Shown here piece after piece: positions 24,036-32,449 of a DNA stretch of 64,000 nucleotides; position 1 is the stretch's first letter; each line of letters begins with the position of its first letter. The translations under genes were made by a program, and so were the position numbers. The stretch is from VAXT01 sp963728535 (lineage in GTDB: Bacteria > Actinomycetota > Thermoleophilia > Gaiellales > Gaiellaceae): NCBI GenBank assembly GCA_963728535.1, contig CAVSKK010000001.1, positions 682,001-746,000 on the forward strand. Direction: 5' to 3'. The notes beneath the pieces are model-generated. The model ran no database searches. It was not told the origin of the DNA and saw only the letters and a program-made list of their open reading frames with translations.

Positions 24036-25985
24036 ATGCGGTCCCCTATTCGTCGCCACGCGGCGGACGCGGCCACCATTGCGTTCGCCGGCGTGCTCCT
24101 GAGCGTCGCGGTCTTCGAGTCCCTCCAGAGCTCGACGTCGAAGCTTGCCCTCTTCATGGCAGTCGCGATCATCGCCGAGGCGCTCCAGCGTCCAGACGAC
24201 GAGCTCCTCCCCGATGCGCTCGAGGGCGAGCGCTTCACGCTCACCGCGCCGATTCACCTCGCAGCGCTGTTCGTGGCCGGGCCTTGGATCGCGGCGGCGG
24301 TTGCAGGCTGGAGCGTCATCGCAGTCGGCCCGTTCCGGGGGCTCCCTCCGATGGAGATGGTGCGCCGCGCAGCGGCGTTCGGCGCATCCGCGCTGGCAGG
24401 AGGCGCAGCGTTCTCGCTGGCCGGTGCAAGCTTTGGACAACTGACCCTGCCCGAGGACCTCCTTCCGGCTGCTCTGGCCGGGCTCGTCTACATCACCGCG
24501 CGAACCTTGCTCGAGGGCTTGGTGACACAACGGCCGGCGCTGCCGGATCCACTCACAGCCGCAGCGGGCGTCGGGCTCGGCGTCGTGCTCGCCTTCGCGG
24601 CTCTCCGTGAGCTCTGGCTCGGGATCGCGTTGGTCCCGCTCCTACTGCTCGTCGAGCGCCTCTACGGACGCGTCGTCGGTCTCCGTCACGAGATGGCCAC
24701 GGCACTCGAGACGTTCGCCAACATCGTCGACGAGCGTGATTCCTCGACCCACGGCCACTCCGTGCGTGTCGCACGCTACGTGCAGGACCTGGCGAGCGGA
24801 ATGGGACTTCCTGCCGCGGAAGTGCGGCGCCTCTGGTGGGCGGGGAGGCTGCATGACCTGGGCAAGGTGGCAGTCGATGCCAGCGTTCTGAGCAAGCCGG
24901 GAAAGCTGACCCCGGCCGAATGGGGCACCGTCTGGCGCGCGCCGCGCCTCTCTGCCCGTCTGCTCCATCGGTTCCGGTTCGCCGCCCAGCAGGCCCAGGC
25001 GGTCGAGTACCACCGCGAGCGCTACAACGGCACGGGCTACTACGGGGTTCCGGAAGAGGACATTCCGCTGGCGGCGCACTTCCTGATCCTGGCCGATGCT
25101 TTCGACGCGATGACGACCGACAAGCCGTTCCGGAAGAGGATGAGCCGCGACGAGGCCCTCGAGGAGATCGAAAGCGCCAGTGGGACTCAGTTCCACCCGG
25201 TGATCGCGAGAGCCTTCATCGCCGTCCAGCGAGGCGAGGATCCGACCTCCGTGGTGAGGGCCGAGGAGCTGACCGCGGTCCGGGAAGCCTCTGCCCTGTC
25301 GCCCTCGACCGTCCGCGATTCCTTTGGGATGTTCGGGCGGCCGGATCTGGTCGCACTTGCCGGCGGCGGTGCCTGCCTCGTCGCCCTCGGCCTGGGGCAG
25401 CCGATCGTCGCGGCCGTCGGCGCGGTCGTGGCCCTGGTCGGGCTCGCGGTCTGGCAGAGGACCCGCAAGCGTGTCACCCGGCTAACGGCGACGCTCCAGG
25501 ACGCCTGGGACGTCCAGAGCGATCAGGCACGCATCTTCGGTCGCGTTGCAGACGCAGTCGAGCAAGCCTGGCCACTGGAGTACACGGCCTTCGTCGAGTG
25601 GACCGAGGACGGGGCAGGCGGTTCGATCGCGCTGGAGCGCGGCGACCAACGACCGCCGGACACCTCCCTGATCAGCTGGCTGCTGCGCGAGGCCGAGTCC
25701 GGAGCCGAGATCGCAGTGGATGAAGGCCGCGAGCTCCCGGGAGCCGGCTATGCAGTCGCATTGCCGCTGCGGCGCGACAACAGCGCGCTCGTCGGCTTCA
25801 TCGTTTTCTGCGGAGTCGGCCAGCCACCGGGTCACCTCCTGCCCGCTCTCGCATCCTCGGTCGACGAGCTCGGCGTCGCCTTCGCGGACGCGAAGCCCAA
25901 CCTCGTCCTGCTGCCGAGACGAGAGACGACCGAGACGGAGCTAGACGCCGGCCTGGACAGTCAGGCCCGCACGCTCGAGGCCTGA
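24036..25985 (+). CDS. Membrane HD-GYP-like protein with degenerate active site
   Basis: A 649-residue protein with an N-terminal block of membrane helices (about 10-205), an HD-GYP-like domain (about 215-395), two further membrane helices (about 428-468) and a GAF-like C-terminal domain (about 490-640). HD-GYP enzymes cleave cyclic di-GMP. Here HDLGK and KPGKLTPAEW are kept. The expected HP-x-x-G reads RAPRLSA, however, and HHERxDGxGYP reads YHRERYNGTGYY, so two metal-ligand His and the GYP proline are missing. It may be a weak or non-catalytic sensor. Start is ATG at 24036; its end overlaps dapA tail to tail by 45 bases. Confidence 0.85.
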   Translation: MRSPIRRHAADAATIAFAGVLLSVAVFESLQSSTSKLALFMAVAIIAEALQRPDDELLPDALEGERFTLTAPIHLAALFVAGPWIAAAVAGWSVIAVGPFRGLPPMEMVRRAAAFGASALAGGAAFSLAGASFGQLTLPEDLLPAALAGLVYITARTLLEGLVTQRPALPDPLTAAAGVGLGVVLAFAALRELWLGIALVPLLLLVERLYGRVVGLRHEMATALETFANIVDERDSSTHGHSVRVARYVQDLASGMGLPAAEVRRLWWAGRLHDLGKVAVDASVLSKPGKLTPAEWGTVWRAPRLSARLLHRFRFAAQQAQAVEYHRERYNGTGYYGVPEEDIPLAAHFLILADAFDAMTTDKPFRKRMSRDEALEEIESASGTQFHPVIARAFIAVQRGEDPTSVVRAEELTAVREASALSPSTVRDSFGMFGRPDLVALAGGGACLVALGLGQPIVAAVGAVVALVGLAVWQRTRKRVTRLTATLQDAWDVQSDQARIFGRVADAVEQAWPLEYTAFVEWTEDGAGGSIALERGDQRPPDTSLISWLLREAESGAEIAVDEGRELPGAGYAVALPLRRDNSALVGFIVFCGVGQPPGHLLPALASSVDELGVAFADAKPNLVLLPRRETTETELDAGLDSQARTLEA

Positions 25986-26825
25986 GCGGATCTCGGCTCG
26001 CTCCTGCTCGCTCGCCTCGACGAGTGGAAGGCGCAGCCCCCCCACGTCGTGGCCGAGCATGTTCAGAGCTGCCTTGACCGGAATCGGGTTGATCGTCACG
26101 GCGAGCGCGTCGATCACCGGCTTTAGCTCTTCGTCGATGGCGCGGGCGCCGTCGACGTCTCCGTCCTTGTAGAGGCTGATCAGCTCCTTGACCCGCGCCG
26201 CGACGAGATGGGCGTAGACGAGGATCCCACCCACGCCGCCGAGCTCGAGAAACGGGTAGAGGAGATGGTCGCTGCCCGCGTAGAGGGCGAGGTCGGTCTC
26301 TGCGACGATCCGCCGCGCCTGGTCGAGATCCTCGGTCGCCTGCTTGACGGCCTGCACGCTCGGGATCTGGGCGAGCTCGATCATCGTCTCGGGCTCGATG
26401 TTGACGACGACCCGCTGTGGGATGTTGTAGACGACGATCGGCCTGTCGCTGGCGTCGGCGATCGCCTTGTAGTGCTCGACGATCCCGCGTGGCGGCGGCT
26501 TGTTGTAGTAGGGGGCGACGACGAGGAAGCCGTGCACCCCGAGCTCGTGCGCTTGCTCGGTCAGGTGGACGGAATGCGCCGTGGAGTAGGTGCCGGTGCT
26601 CGCGATCACAGTCGCACGAGCGCCGACCTCGTCGACGGCCGTGCTCCAGAGCTCGAGCTTCTCCTCGTCGGTCAGCGTCGGCGACTCGCCGGTGGTGGCC
26701 GCGACGACGAGCCCGTCGGAGCCGTTGTCGACGAGATGCGCGGCCAGCGCGCGGAAGCGGTCGTAGTCGATCGAGCCGTCCCGGCCGAACGGAGTGACGA
26801 TCGCGATCAGAACCTCGCCGAGCAC
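25941..26825 (-). CDS. dapA: 4-hydroxy-tetrahydrodipicolinate synthase
   Basis: Class I aldolase of 294 residues condensing pyruvate with aspartate semialdehyde, the first committed step of the DAP/lysine branch. Visible motifs are ATTGESPTL, the tyrosine segment APYYNKPP, YNIPQR and the Schiff-base lysine in VQAVKQAT. GTG at 26825 is ten bases from the dapB stop side, so dapB and dapA are co-transcribed. The 3' end overlaps that of the HD-GYP gene. Confidence 0.96.
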   Translation of the reverse strand: MLGEVLIAIVTPFGRDGSIDYDRFRALAAHLVDNGSDGLVVAATTGESPTLTDEEKLELWSTAVDEVGARATVIASTGTYSTAHSVHLTEQAHELGVHGFLVVAPYYNKPPPRGIVEHYKAIADASDRPIVVYNIPQRVVVNIEPETMIELAQIPSVQAVKQATEDLDQARRIVAETDLALYAGSDHLLYPFLELGGVGGILVYAHLVAARVKELISLYKDGDVDGARAIDEELKPVIDALAVTINPIPVKAALNMLGHDVGGLRLPLVEASEQERAEIRSGLERAGLTVQAGV

Positions 26826-26834
26826 GCTGCGATC

Positions 26835-27485
26835 TTACCCCTGCGACCCGGCGAGCAGACTCTCGAGGCCGAGCGTCAGGCCGGGCGGCAGGCTGGAGAG
26901 CTGTTCGAGCGCGAGCAGGACGCCCGGGACGTAGGCCTCACGCGAGAAGGCGTCATGGCGGATCGTCAGCAGCTCGCCGGGCTGCGAGAGCAGCACCTCC
27001 TGGTGGGCAACCAGACCCGGCAGGCGGACGGAGTGAATCGGCGCGCCGCCGAGTGCCTCGGCCGTCGCCTTCGCCGTTCCCGAGGGCGCGTCGACCTTGG
27101 TCTCGTGGTGCAGCTCGACGATCTCCGTCCGGGGCAGGTAGCGGGCAGCCTCGGCAGCGAGCCGAATCATCAGCACCGCGCCGACCGCGAAATTTGGAGC
27201 GACGAAGACCTGCAGGCCCTGCTCCTGCGCGTAGCCGCCGAGGTCGTCCAGCTCCTTCTGTCCGAGGCCGGAGGTGCCGACGACGCTCGGCACGCCCTGC
27301 TCGAGACAGGCGCGGATGGTGCCGAAGGCGGCGTCCGGTCGTGTGAAATGGACGGCGGCGTCGAGCCCTTGAACCTCGGCTGCATCCTCGGGACCGATCC
27401 CCTTGACCTCGTGCCCGGCTTCTTCGAGCGCAGGCTTTAGGACCCGCCCAACCTTGCCCTCGTGCCCGAAGAGAGCGAGCCTCAC
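26835..27485 (-). CDS. dapB: 4-hydroxy-tetrahydrodipicolinate reductase
   Basis: NAD(P)H-dependent reductase following DapA, 216 residues, somewhat short for the family (usually about 240-270). The Rossmann start reads FGHEGKVGRV. The substrate-binding signature is complete as ELHHETKVDAPSGTA. The catalytic HH and Lys are present, so the short length reflects trimmed loops rather than a break. GTG at 27485 overlaps the M16 peptidase stop as GTGA. Confidence 0.93.
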   Translation of the reverse strand: MRLALFGHEGKVGRVLKPALEEAGHEVKGIGPEDAAEVQGLDAAVHFTRPDAAFGTIRACLEQGVPSVVGTSGLGQKELDDLGGYAQEQGLQVFVAPNFAVGAVLMIRLAAEAARYLPRTEIVELHHETKVDAPSGTAKATAEALGGAPIHSVRLPGLVAHQEVLLSQPGELLTIRHDAFSREAYVPGVLLALEQLSSLPPGLTLGLESLLAGSQG

Positions 27486-28777
27486 GCCGCCGCTCGTGCG
27501 GACAGCTCGGGCTTGACCCTGCGCACCGCGTCGCGGAACCGCTCCTCCCCGGGGCCGATGCCGGCAGCCGAGAGCTTCTCGGGCGCGAGCAAGACTCCCG
27601 CGAGCTCGGCCACGGCGTCGGGTGTGACCGCGTCGATCTCGGCCGCGATCCGGTCGACCGAGAGCAGCTCCGTGTCGCTGATGAGCGACTTTCCGAGTCG
27701 GCTCATCCGGTTCGCAGTCGACTCCATCGAAAGCAGGATGCGCCCTTTCAGGTTCTCCTTGGCTCGGTCGAGCTCGCCCTTGCGGAATCGCGCGTCGGCG
27801 ACCTCCGTGATCTGCTCGCTCGCGATCTCGAGGCAGTCGGCGAGGTTCTCCGCACGCGTGCCGACGTAGAAGCCGATCAAGCCCGTGTCGCTGTACTGCG
27901 AGGCGAACGTGTAGACGGCGTAGGCCATGCCGCGTTTCTCCCTGATCTCCTGGAAGAGCCGCGAGGAGGCCGAGCCACCGAGCAGCGTGTCCAGGACCGA
28001 CGCGGCGAAGCGGCGGCGGTCCGAGCGGGCGATCCCCGGCGCTCCGAGACAGACGTGGTACTGCTCCGTCTTCTTGCGCTGGAAGCGCATGCTGGGACGC
28101 GGCGGTCGCACGAGCGGCGAGCGCAGGCGCGGTCCTCGTGCGGGCGCCTTAGCCTGCTTGCGCTGGGCTCGGTCGAGCCGTGCGACGAGGTCGTCGTGGC
28201 GAAGGTTCCCAGCCGCGGCGACGACGACGTTTCCGGCCCGGTACATCGTCTGGTGATAGCTCGTCAGGGCGCGCCGCCCGACCGACGAGATCACGTCTGC
28301 CGTGCCGATCACGGGGCGCCCGAGCGGGTGATCGCCGAAGATCGCCTCGCTCATCAGGTCGTGGACGAGCTCGTGCGGCGTGTCCTCGTACATCGCAATC
28401 TCCTCGAGCACAACCTCTCGCTCGGCATCGAGCTCGGCGAAGACCGGCGCGTAGACCATGTCGCTCATCACGTCGAGCGCCTGCTCGAGGTGGTGGTCGG
28501 CGACGCGCACATAGACGACGGTGTGCTCGCGGGAGGTCGCCGCATTCAGCTCTCCGCCGAGCCCGTCGAAGATCTCGGCGATCTCCTGTGCGGTGTACGA
28601 GTTCGTGCCTTTGAAGAGCAGGTGCTCGATGAAGTGCGAGACCCCCGCCTTCGAGGGCGTCTCGTCGCGCGCGCCGGCGCCGATCCAGAAGCCGAGGGAA
28701 ACCGAGCGCACGCTCGGGATCCGTTCCGTGATCACCCGCTGGCCCGAATCGAGCTCGCTCAACTCGTATTTCTGCAC
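27482..28777 (-). CDS. M16 family zinc peptidase (YmxG/PqqL-like)
   Basis: Zinc metallopeptidase of 431 residues of the insulinase/processing peptidase family. The inverted zinc motif HFIEH lies near residue 50 in SHFIEHLLFKGT, and the distal Glu lies in the REVVLEEIAMYED segment. The second, non-catalytic M16 half follows (LDTLLGGSASSRLFQEIREK). No signal peptide is present. Position upstream of dapB and downstream of pnp genes is common in Gram-positive bacteria. Start is GTG at 28777. Confidence 0.92.
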   Translation of the reverse strand: MQKYELSELDSGQRVITERIPSVRSVSLGFWIGAGARDETPSKAGVSHFIEHLLFKGTNSYTAQEIAEIFDGLGGELNAATSREHTVVYVRVADHHLEQALDVMSDMVYAPVFAELDAEREVVLEEIAMYEDTPHELVHDLMSEAIFGDHPLGRPVIGTADVISSVGRRALTSYHQTMYRAGNVVVAAAGNLRHDDLVARLDRAQRKQAKAPARGPRLRSPLVRPPRPSMRFQRKKTEQYHVCLGAPGIARSDRRRFAASVLDTLLGGSASSRLFQEIREKRGMAYAVYTFASQYSDTGLIGFYVGTRAENLADCLEIASEQITEVADARFRKGELDRAKENLKGRILLSMESTANRMSRLGKSLISDTELLSVDRIAAEIDAVTPDAVAELAGVLLAPEKLSAAGIGPGEERFRDAVRRVKPELSARAAA

Positions 28778-29003
28778 GAGCCAAGCCTAGAGACTCTGAT
28801 GGTGGAGGCGGCGGGACCTGTCTGGGGCCAGGCCCTGGACATGGCGTGACGGCACCTGCCTAGGGCCAGGCCCGGGACATGGCCTGTCGGCACCCGTCCG
28901 GGTCCCGCTCTTGAGCTCGTCCTGGATCCCTGCCATGCTCGAACGCAAGCCGGTGGTGTCGCGGCAGCCACCCCTTCTGTCAAATCGACCAAGGGAGAGG
29001 CAC
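28778..29003. other. Divergent spacer between M16 peptidase and collagen-like genes
   Basis: This spacer of about 226 bases holds the 38-bp tandem repeat described separately, then the leader of the collagen-like gene with the ribosome binding site AGGGAGAGG just before its ATG. No promoter could be assigned with confidence on either strand. Confidence 0.4.
28814..28906. repeat. 38-bp tandem repeat, about 2.4 copies
   Basis: Units starting near 28816, 28854 and 28892 share ACCTG-YCT-RGGGCCAGGCCC and GGACATGGC. Each unit holds the small palindrome GGGCCAGGCCC. The third copy is truncated and diverged. It lies in the divergent spacer. No other copy was noticed in the window, but the unit has the look of a dispersed intergenic repeat. 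Confidence 0.7.
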
Positions 29004-29828
29004 ATGACCCTTCTCATGCGACACACGATCTTTGCCTTCGTGCTCGGGGCCGCCCTCGCAGCGGCCTTCCTTTCCGGGCGCGCCGCGCACGCGACCGACG
29101 CGACGATCGAGGCGTGCTTCAAGCCGTCCAACGGGACCCTCTACCTCCTCGGCGGCGGGAGCGGACGCTCGGAGTGCCAGTCGGGAGACATCCCGATCAG
29201 CTGGAACACGGCCGGCGTCAACGGCCAGGACGGCGTCAGCGTGACGAGCGATGCCCTCGATCCGGATGAGGATCCTGCCTGCCCGAACGGCGGGAGCAGG
29301 TTCACCTCGGTAAGCGGCGACACCTATGCCTGCAACGGCACCAACGGGCAGGACGGCGTCGACGGGCAGGACGGAATGGACGGCCAGGACGGCGTTGATG
29401 GGCAAGACGGCGTGGACGGGCAGGACGGAGAGGATTTCGCAGGCTCCTTCACGAGCCCGAACGGGCTGTACAGCCTGAACGTCGACAACGCCGGCGCGAG
29501 GATCGAAGGTCCGAATGCCCGGATCCTTCTCGACAGCAGCGGCATCAGGCTCCTGGGCCCGCTTGGCTCCCTCAAGCTCCAGGCGAGCGTCAACTCGCTC
29601 GAGGCGCTCAGCAATCTCGCGCTCGATTCGGCGGGCACCCTCAGCGCGCACGGGACCCTGCTCGCACTGAACGGCGGTGCCCTGACCTCAGTGACCGGCG
29701 GCCTGATCACCCTCAACGGGAGCGGCTGTGGCGTCCTGCGACCGCCCGACCTCAATCCGTTCATTGGTCCCGGCGGAGGCCCGGTCGTGCTCGTCCCGGG
29801 CTCGCCGATCGTTCGGACGGGTTGCTAG
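29004..29828 (+). CDS. Secreted collagen-like protein with C-terminal beta-helix-like region
   Basis: A 274-residue exported protein with a signal peptide (about 1-30, cleaved near AHA-TD). Next comes a Cys-containing domain with ACFKPSNGTLYLL and ISWN (about 37-70), as in many actinobacterial collagen-like proteins, and a CPNGGSRFTSVSGDTYACNG segment. Ten Gly-x-y triplets (about 115-144) follow, mostly GQD-GVD. The C-terminal part (about 150-245) has regular short hydrophobic repeats like the beta-helical spike of VgrG/gp5, then a Pro/Gly tail ending PGSPIVRTGC. The function is unknown; surface attachment is a guess. Confidence 0.8.
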   Translation: MTLLMRHTIFAFVLGAALAAAFLSGRAAHATDATIEACFKPSNGTLYLLGGGSGRSECQSGDIPISWNTAGVNGQDGVSVTSDALDPDEDPACPNGGSRFTSVSGDTYACNGTNGQDGVDGQDGMDGQDGVDGQDGVDGQDGEDFAGSFTSPNGLYSLNVDNAGARIEGPNARILLDSSGIRLLGPLGSLKLQASVNSLEALSNLALDSAGTLSAHGTLLALNGGALTSVTGGLITLNGSGCGVLRPPDLNPFIGPGGGPVVLVPGSPIVRTGC

Positions 29829-29839
29829 ACCGAAACGAC

Positions 29840-29863
29840 GAGGGGCGGCTCGCGCCGCCCCTC
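29840..29863. terminator. Hairpin between convergent collagen-like gene and pnp
   Basis: Perfect 10-base arms GAGGGGCGGC and GCCGCCCCTC around the loop TCGC, placed in the 43-base gap between two convergent genes. It is suited to act in both directions. No U-run follows. Confidence 0.75.
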
Positions 29864-29871
29864 TCGTCTCC

Positions 29872-32361
29872 TCAGTCCCCGCGGCGCGGGCCGCGGTCTC
29901 TGCCGCCGCCTCCGCGACCGCCGCCGCCGTCACGCCTCGGTGGGCGTTCCGACCGCTCGCGGGGCGGGGCGTCCTTTGCCCGCTCGATCAACTCGTCCGG
30001 CTGGACGAGCGTGCCGTTCTCGTGCTTCGCGACGAGCTTGAGCCCGATCCGGCCGCGATCCTTGTCGACCTCCTGGACGACGACGTCGAGCACGTCGCCC
30101 CTCGAGATCACATCCTCGATGTGGCCGACGCGGCCCGGGCCCACGTTCGAAACATGGAGCAGGCCGTCGGTGCCCTTCTTCAGCTCGACGAAGGCGCCGA
30201 AGTCGGTCGTCTTCACGACCTTGCCCGTGTAGGTGTCCCCCACCTCGGGCGTCTTGGTGATCGACTCGACCGCCTCGATCGCGGCGGCCGCCTTCGTGCC
30301 CTCGGTCGCGTAGATGAGGATCGTCCCGTCCTCCTCGATGTCGATCTGCACGTCGTAGTCGGCTTCGAGGCCACGGATCGTCTCGCCGCCCTTGCCGATG
30401 ATCATGCCGATCTGCTCGGGGTCGATCTTGACGCTCGAGATCCGCGGTGCGTGGTCGGCGAGCTCCGTCCGGGTCTCCGGAAGCGCCTCGGCCATCTTGT
30501 CGAGGATGAACTCGCGGGCCCGCTTCGCCTGCTCGAGCGCGTTCCGCATGATCTCCTGCGTAACGCCGGTGATCTTGATGTCCATCTGCAGGGCTGTGAT
30601 CCCGTCCCGCGAGCCGGCCACCTTGAAGTCCATGTCACCAAGGTGATCCTCGGCGCCCTGGATGTCGGTGAGGATGACGTGCTCGTCGCCTTCCTTGACG
30701 AGGCCCATGGCGATACCGCTCACCGGGGCCTTGATCGGCACTCCGGCGTCCATGAGCGCAAGCGTCGAACCGCAGACCGATCCCATCGACGAGGAGCCGT
30801 TCGACTCGAGCGTCTCCGAGACGATGCGGATCGTGTACGGGAAGTCCTCGGCCGGGGGAATCATCGGCTCGAGCGCCCGCTGGGCGAGCGCACCGTGACC
30901 GATGTCCCGGCGCTTCGGTCCGCGCATGAAGCCGGTCTCTCCCACCGAGAAGGGCGGGAAGTTGTAGTGATGCATGAACCGGCGGTCGGTCTCGAGCGAG
31001 AGGTCGTCGATCCGCTGTCCCTCCTTCGCCGTTCCGAGCGTGAGCAGCGACATGATCTGCGTCTGGCCCCGCGTGAACAGGGCAGAGCCGTGTGCGCGTG
31101 GTGCCACTCGCACCTCGCAGGTGACGTCGCGAACGTCTTCGGCGGCTCGTCCGTCGGGACGCCGCTTGTCGATGGCGATCTTCTGCCGGACGAGGTGCTT
31201 GTAGATCGCCTCGGCCGCCTTCTTCACGAACTGCTTGGTGAGCGAGTCCTTGACGACCGGGCCCTCGCCGTCGACGGTTGCCGGCCCGACCGGGAACGGA
31301 AGCTCGACCGACTCGATGATCCGGTCGAACAGCAGCCCGCGCTTCGCCGACTTGAGCTCCTTCGAGTCCTGCTCGGCCTCGGTGAGGGCACGCAGGTCGT
31401 CCTCGAACTGCTCGCGCACGTGCTGCTCGACGATCTCGAGTCGTACTTTCTCGAGGATCGTGTCGAGCGAGGCGCGAACCTGGATCTGGCGGAGGATGTC
31501 CTCCTCGCCCGACTCCATGTTCAGCTCAGGAGCCAGCTCGCCCATCAGCTCCTCGACGACCGCTGCGGCTTCGCGGATGCCGTTCACCCGAATGCTCTCG
31601 CCAATGCGGTCGGCGTGCTGCGAATCGAGCTCTGCGGTCAGTCCAGGGTCGAGATACTTCGGCTTGCCCGCCTGGCGCCGGAGGTCTTCCTGCGCCTCGC
31701 AGATCTTGGCGACCTCTGCGTGGGCGAGCTCGAACGCCTCGAGCATCTCGTCCTCCGGGATCTCGTCGGCGCCCGCCTCGATCATCGTCAGCGCGTCCTT
31801 CGTTCCGACGACGATCAGGTCGAGAGAGCTGTCCTCCTCGATTGCGAGGAGCGTCGGGTTGATCACGAGCTGCCCGTCGATGCGGCCGATCCGGACAGCG
31901 CCCACCGGGCCGAGGAACGGCAGCGGTGAGACCATCAGCGCAGCCGAGGCCCCGTTGATGCACAGGATGTCGTGCGGGGTGACGAGGTCGGCCGACAGGG
32001 TCGTGCAGACCACGTGCACCTCGTTCTTGTAGCCCTTGGGCCAGAGCGGCCGGATCGGGCGGTCGATCATCCGGGCGGTCAGGATCGCGCGCTCGGTCGG
32101 CCGGCCTTCCCGCTTGAAGAAACCGCCCGGGATCTTCCCGGCGGCATACATCCGCTCCTCGACGTCGACCGTCAGCGGGAAGAAGTCGGCGCCTTCGCGC
32201 GCTTCCATCTTCCCCTGGGCCGTCGCCAGGACCATCGTGTCTCCCGACCGTACGACGACGGAGCCGTCGGCTTGCTTCGCCAGCTTCCCCGTCTCGAAGG
32301 TCAATTCCTGATCGCCGACGGTCACGGAGACCGTGGTCAGGTTCTCAGTCATGGTGCTCAT
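29872..32361 (-). CDS. pnp: Polyribonucleotide nucleotidyltransferase (PNPase)
   Basis: Phosphorolytic 3'-5' exoribonuclease of 829 residues, longer than the usual 700-750. Two RNase PH domains are present, the catalytic second one with ETLESNGSSSMGSVCG. KH (IGMIIGKGGETIRG) and S1 (GDTYTGKVVKTTDFGAFVEL) domains and an Arg/Gly tail follow. The extra length lies mainly in the helical linker between the RNase PH domains (about residues 225-385), which looks enlarged by several helices. ATG at 32361 follows GGAGG at about five bases. It lies downstream of rpsO, as in most bacteria. Confidence 0.96.
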   Translation of the reverse strand: MSTMTENLTTVSVTVGDQELTFETGKLAKQADGSVVVRSGDTMVLATAQGKMEAREGADFFPLTVDVEERMYAAGKIPGGFFKREGRPTERAILTARMIDRPIRPLWPKGYKNEVHVVCTTLSADLVTPHDILCINGASAALMVSPLPFLGPVGAVRIGRIDGQLVINPTLLAIEEDSSLDLIVVGTKDALTMIEAGADEIPEDEMLEAFELAHAEVAKICEAQEDLRRQAGKPKYLDPGLTAELDSQHADRIGESIRVNGIREAAAVVEELMGELAPELNMESGEEDILRQIQVRASLDTILEKVRLEIVEQHVREQFEDDLRALTEAEQDSKELKSAKRGLLFDRIIESVELPFPVGPATVDGEGPVVKDSLTKQFVKKAAEAIYKHLVRQKIAIDKRRPDGRAAEDVRDVTCEVRVAPRAHGSALFTRGQTQIMSLLTLGTAKEGQRIDDLSLETDRRFMHHYNFPPFSVGETGFMRGPKRRDIGHGALAQRALEPMIPPAEDFPYTIRIVSETLESNGSSSMGSVCGSTLALMDAGVPIKAPVSGIAMGLVKEGDEHVILTDIQGAEDHLGDMDFKVAGSRDGITALQMDIKITGVTQEIMRNALEQAKRAREFILDKMAEALPETRTELADHAPRISSVKIDPEQIGMIIGKGGETIRGLEADYDVQIDIEEDGTILIYATEGTKAAAAIEAVESITKTPEVGDTYTGKVVKTTDFGAFVELKKGTDGLLHVSNVGPGRVGHIEDVISRGDVLDVVVQEVDKDRGRIGLKLVAKHENGTLVQPDELIERAKDAPPRERSERPPRRDGGGGRGGGGRDRGPRRGD

Positions 32362-32380
32362 CTATTCCTCCACTTCTCGT

Positions 32381-32436
32381 GGAAGGTGGGAGTTTGAGTC
32401 AGTCCTTCGCCAGGACTCGCTCAAACTTCCACCCTC
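32381..32436 (-). promoter_or_regulatory. Long imperfect stem-loop in the rpsO-pnp spacer
   Basis: On the minus strand GGGTGGAAGTTTGAG pairs with CTCAAACTCCCACC, and inside it AGTCCT pairs with AGGACT around a small loop, giving a stem of about 22 pairs with minor bulges. A second small hairpin CCAC-GAGAA-GTGG (32370-32382) touches the pnp ribosome binding site. In enteric bacteria the pnp leader is an RNase III site through which PNPase controls its own synthesis, so a similar role is plausible here. Confidence 0.65.
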
Positions 32437-32449
32437 CTGCGACTACGAG

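Noticed and set aside
25941..25985. Possible truncation of the HD-GYP gene by dapA
   Set aside because: The 45-base tail-to-tail overlap leaves dapA intact and the HD-GYP C-terminus low in similarity; it is an ordinary convergent overlap.
29340..29430. Repeated GGACGG-type units resembling a CRISPR or satellite
   Set aside because: They are the in-frame Gly-x-y codons of the collagen-like protein, with a 6- to 12-base periodicity.
29728..31929. Very long open frame on the plus strand opposite pnp
   Set aside because: It is the antisense of a clear PNPase gene, low in family similarity and rich in Arg, Asp and Leu, as expected for a high-G+C shadow frame.
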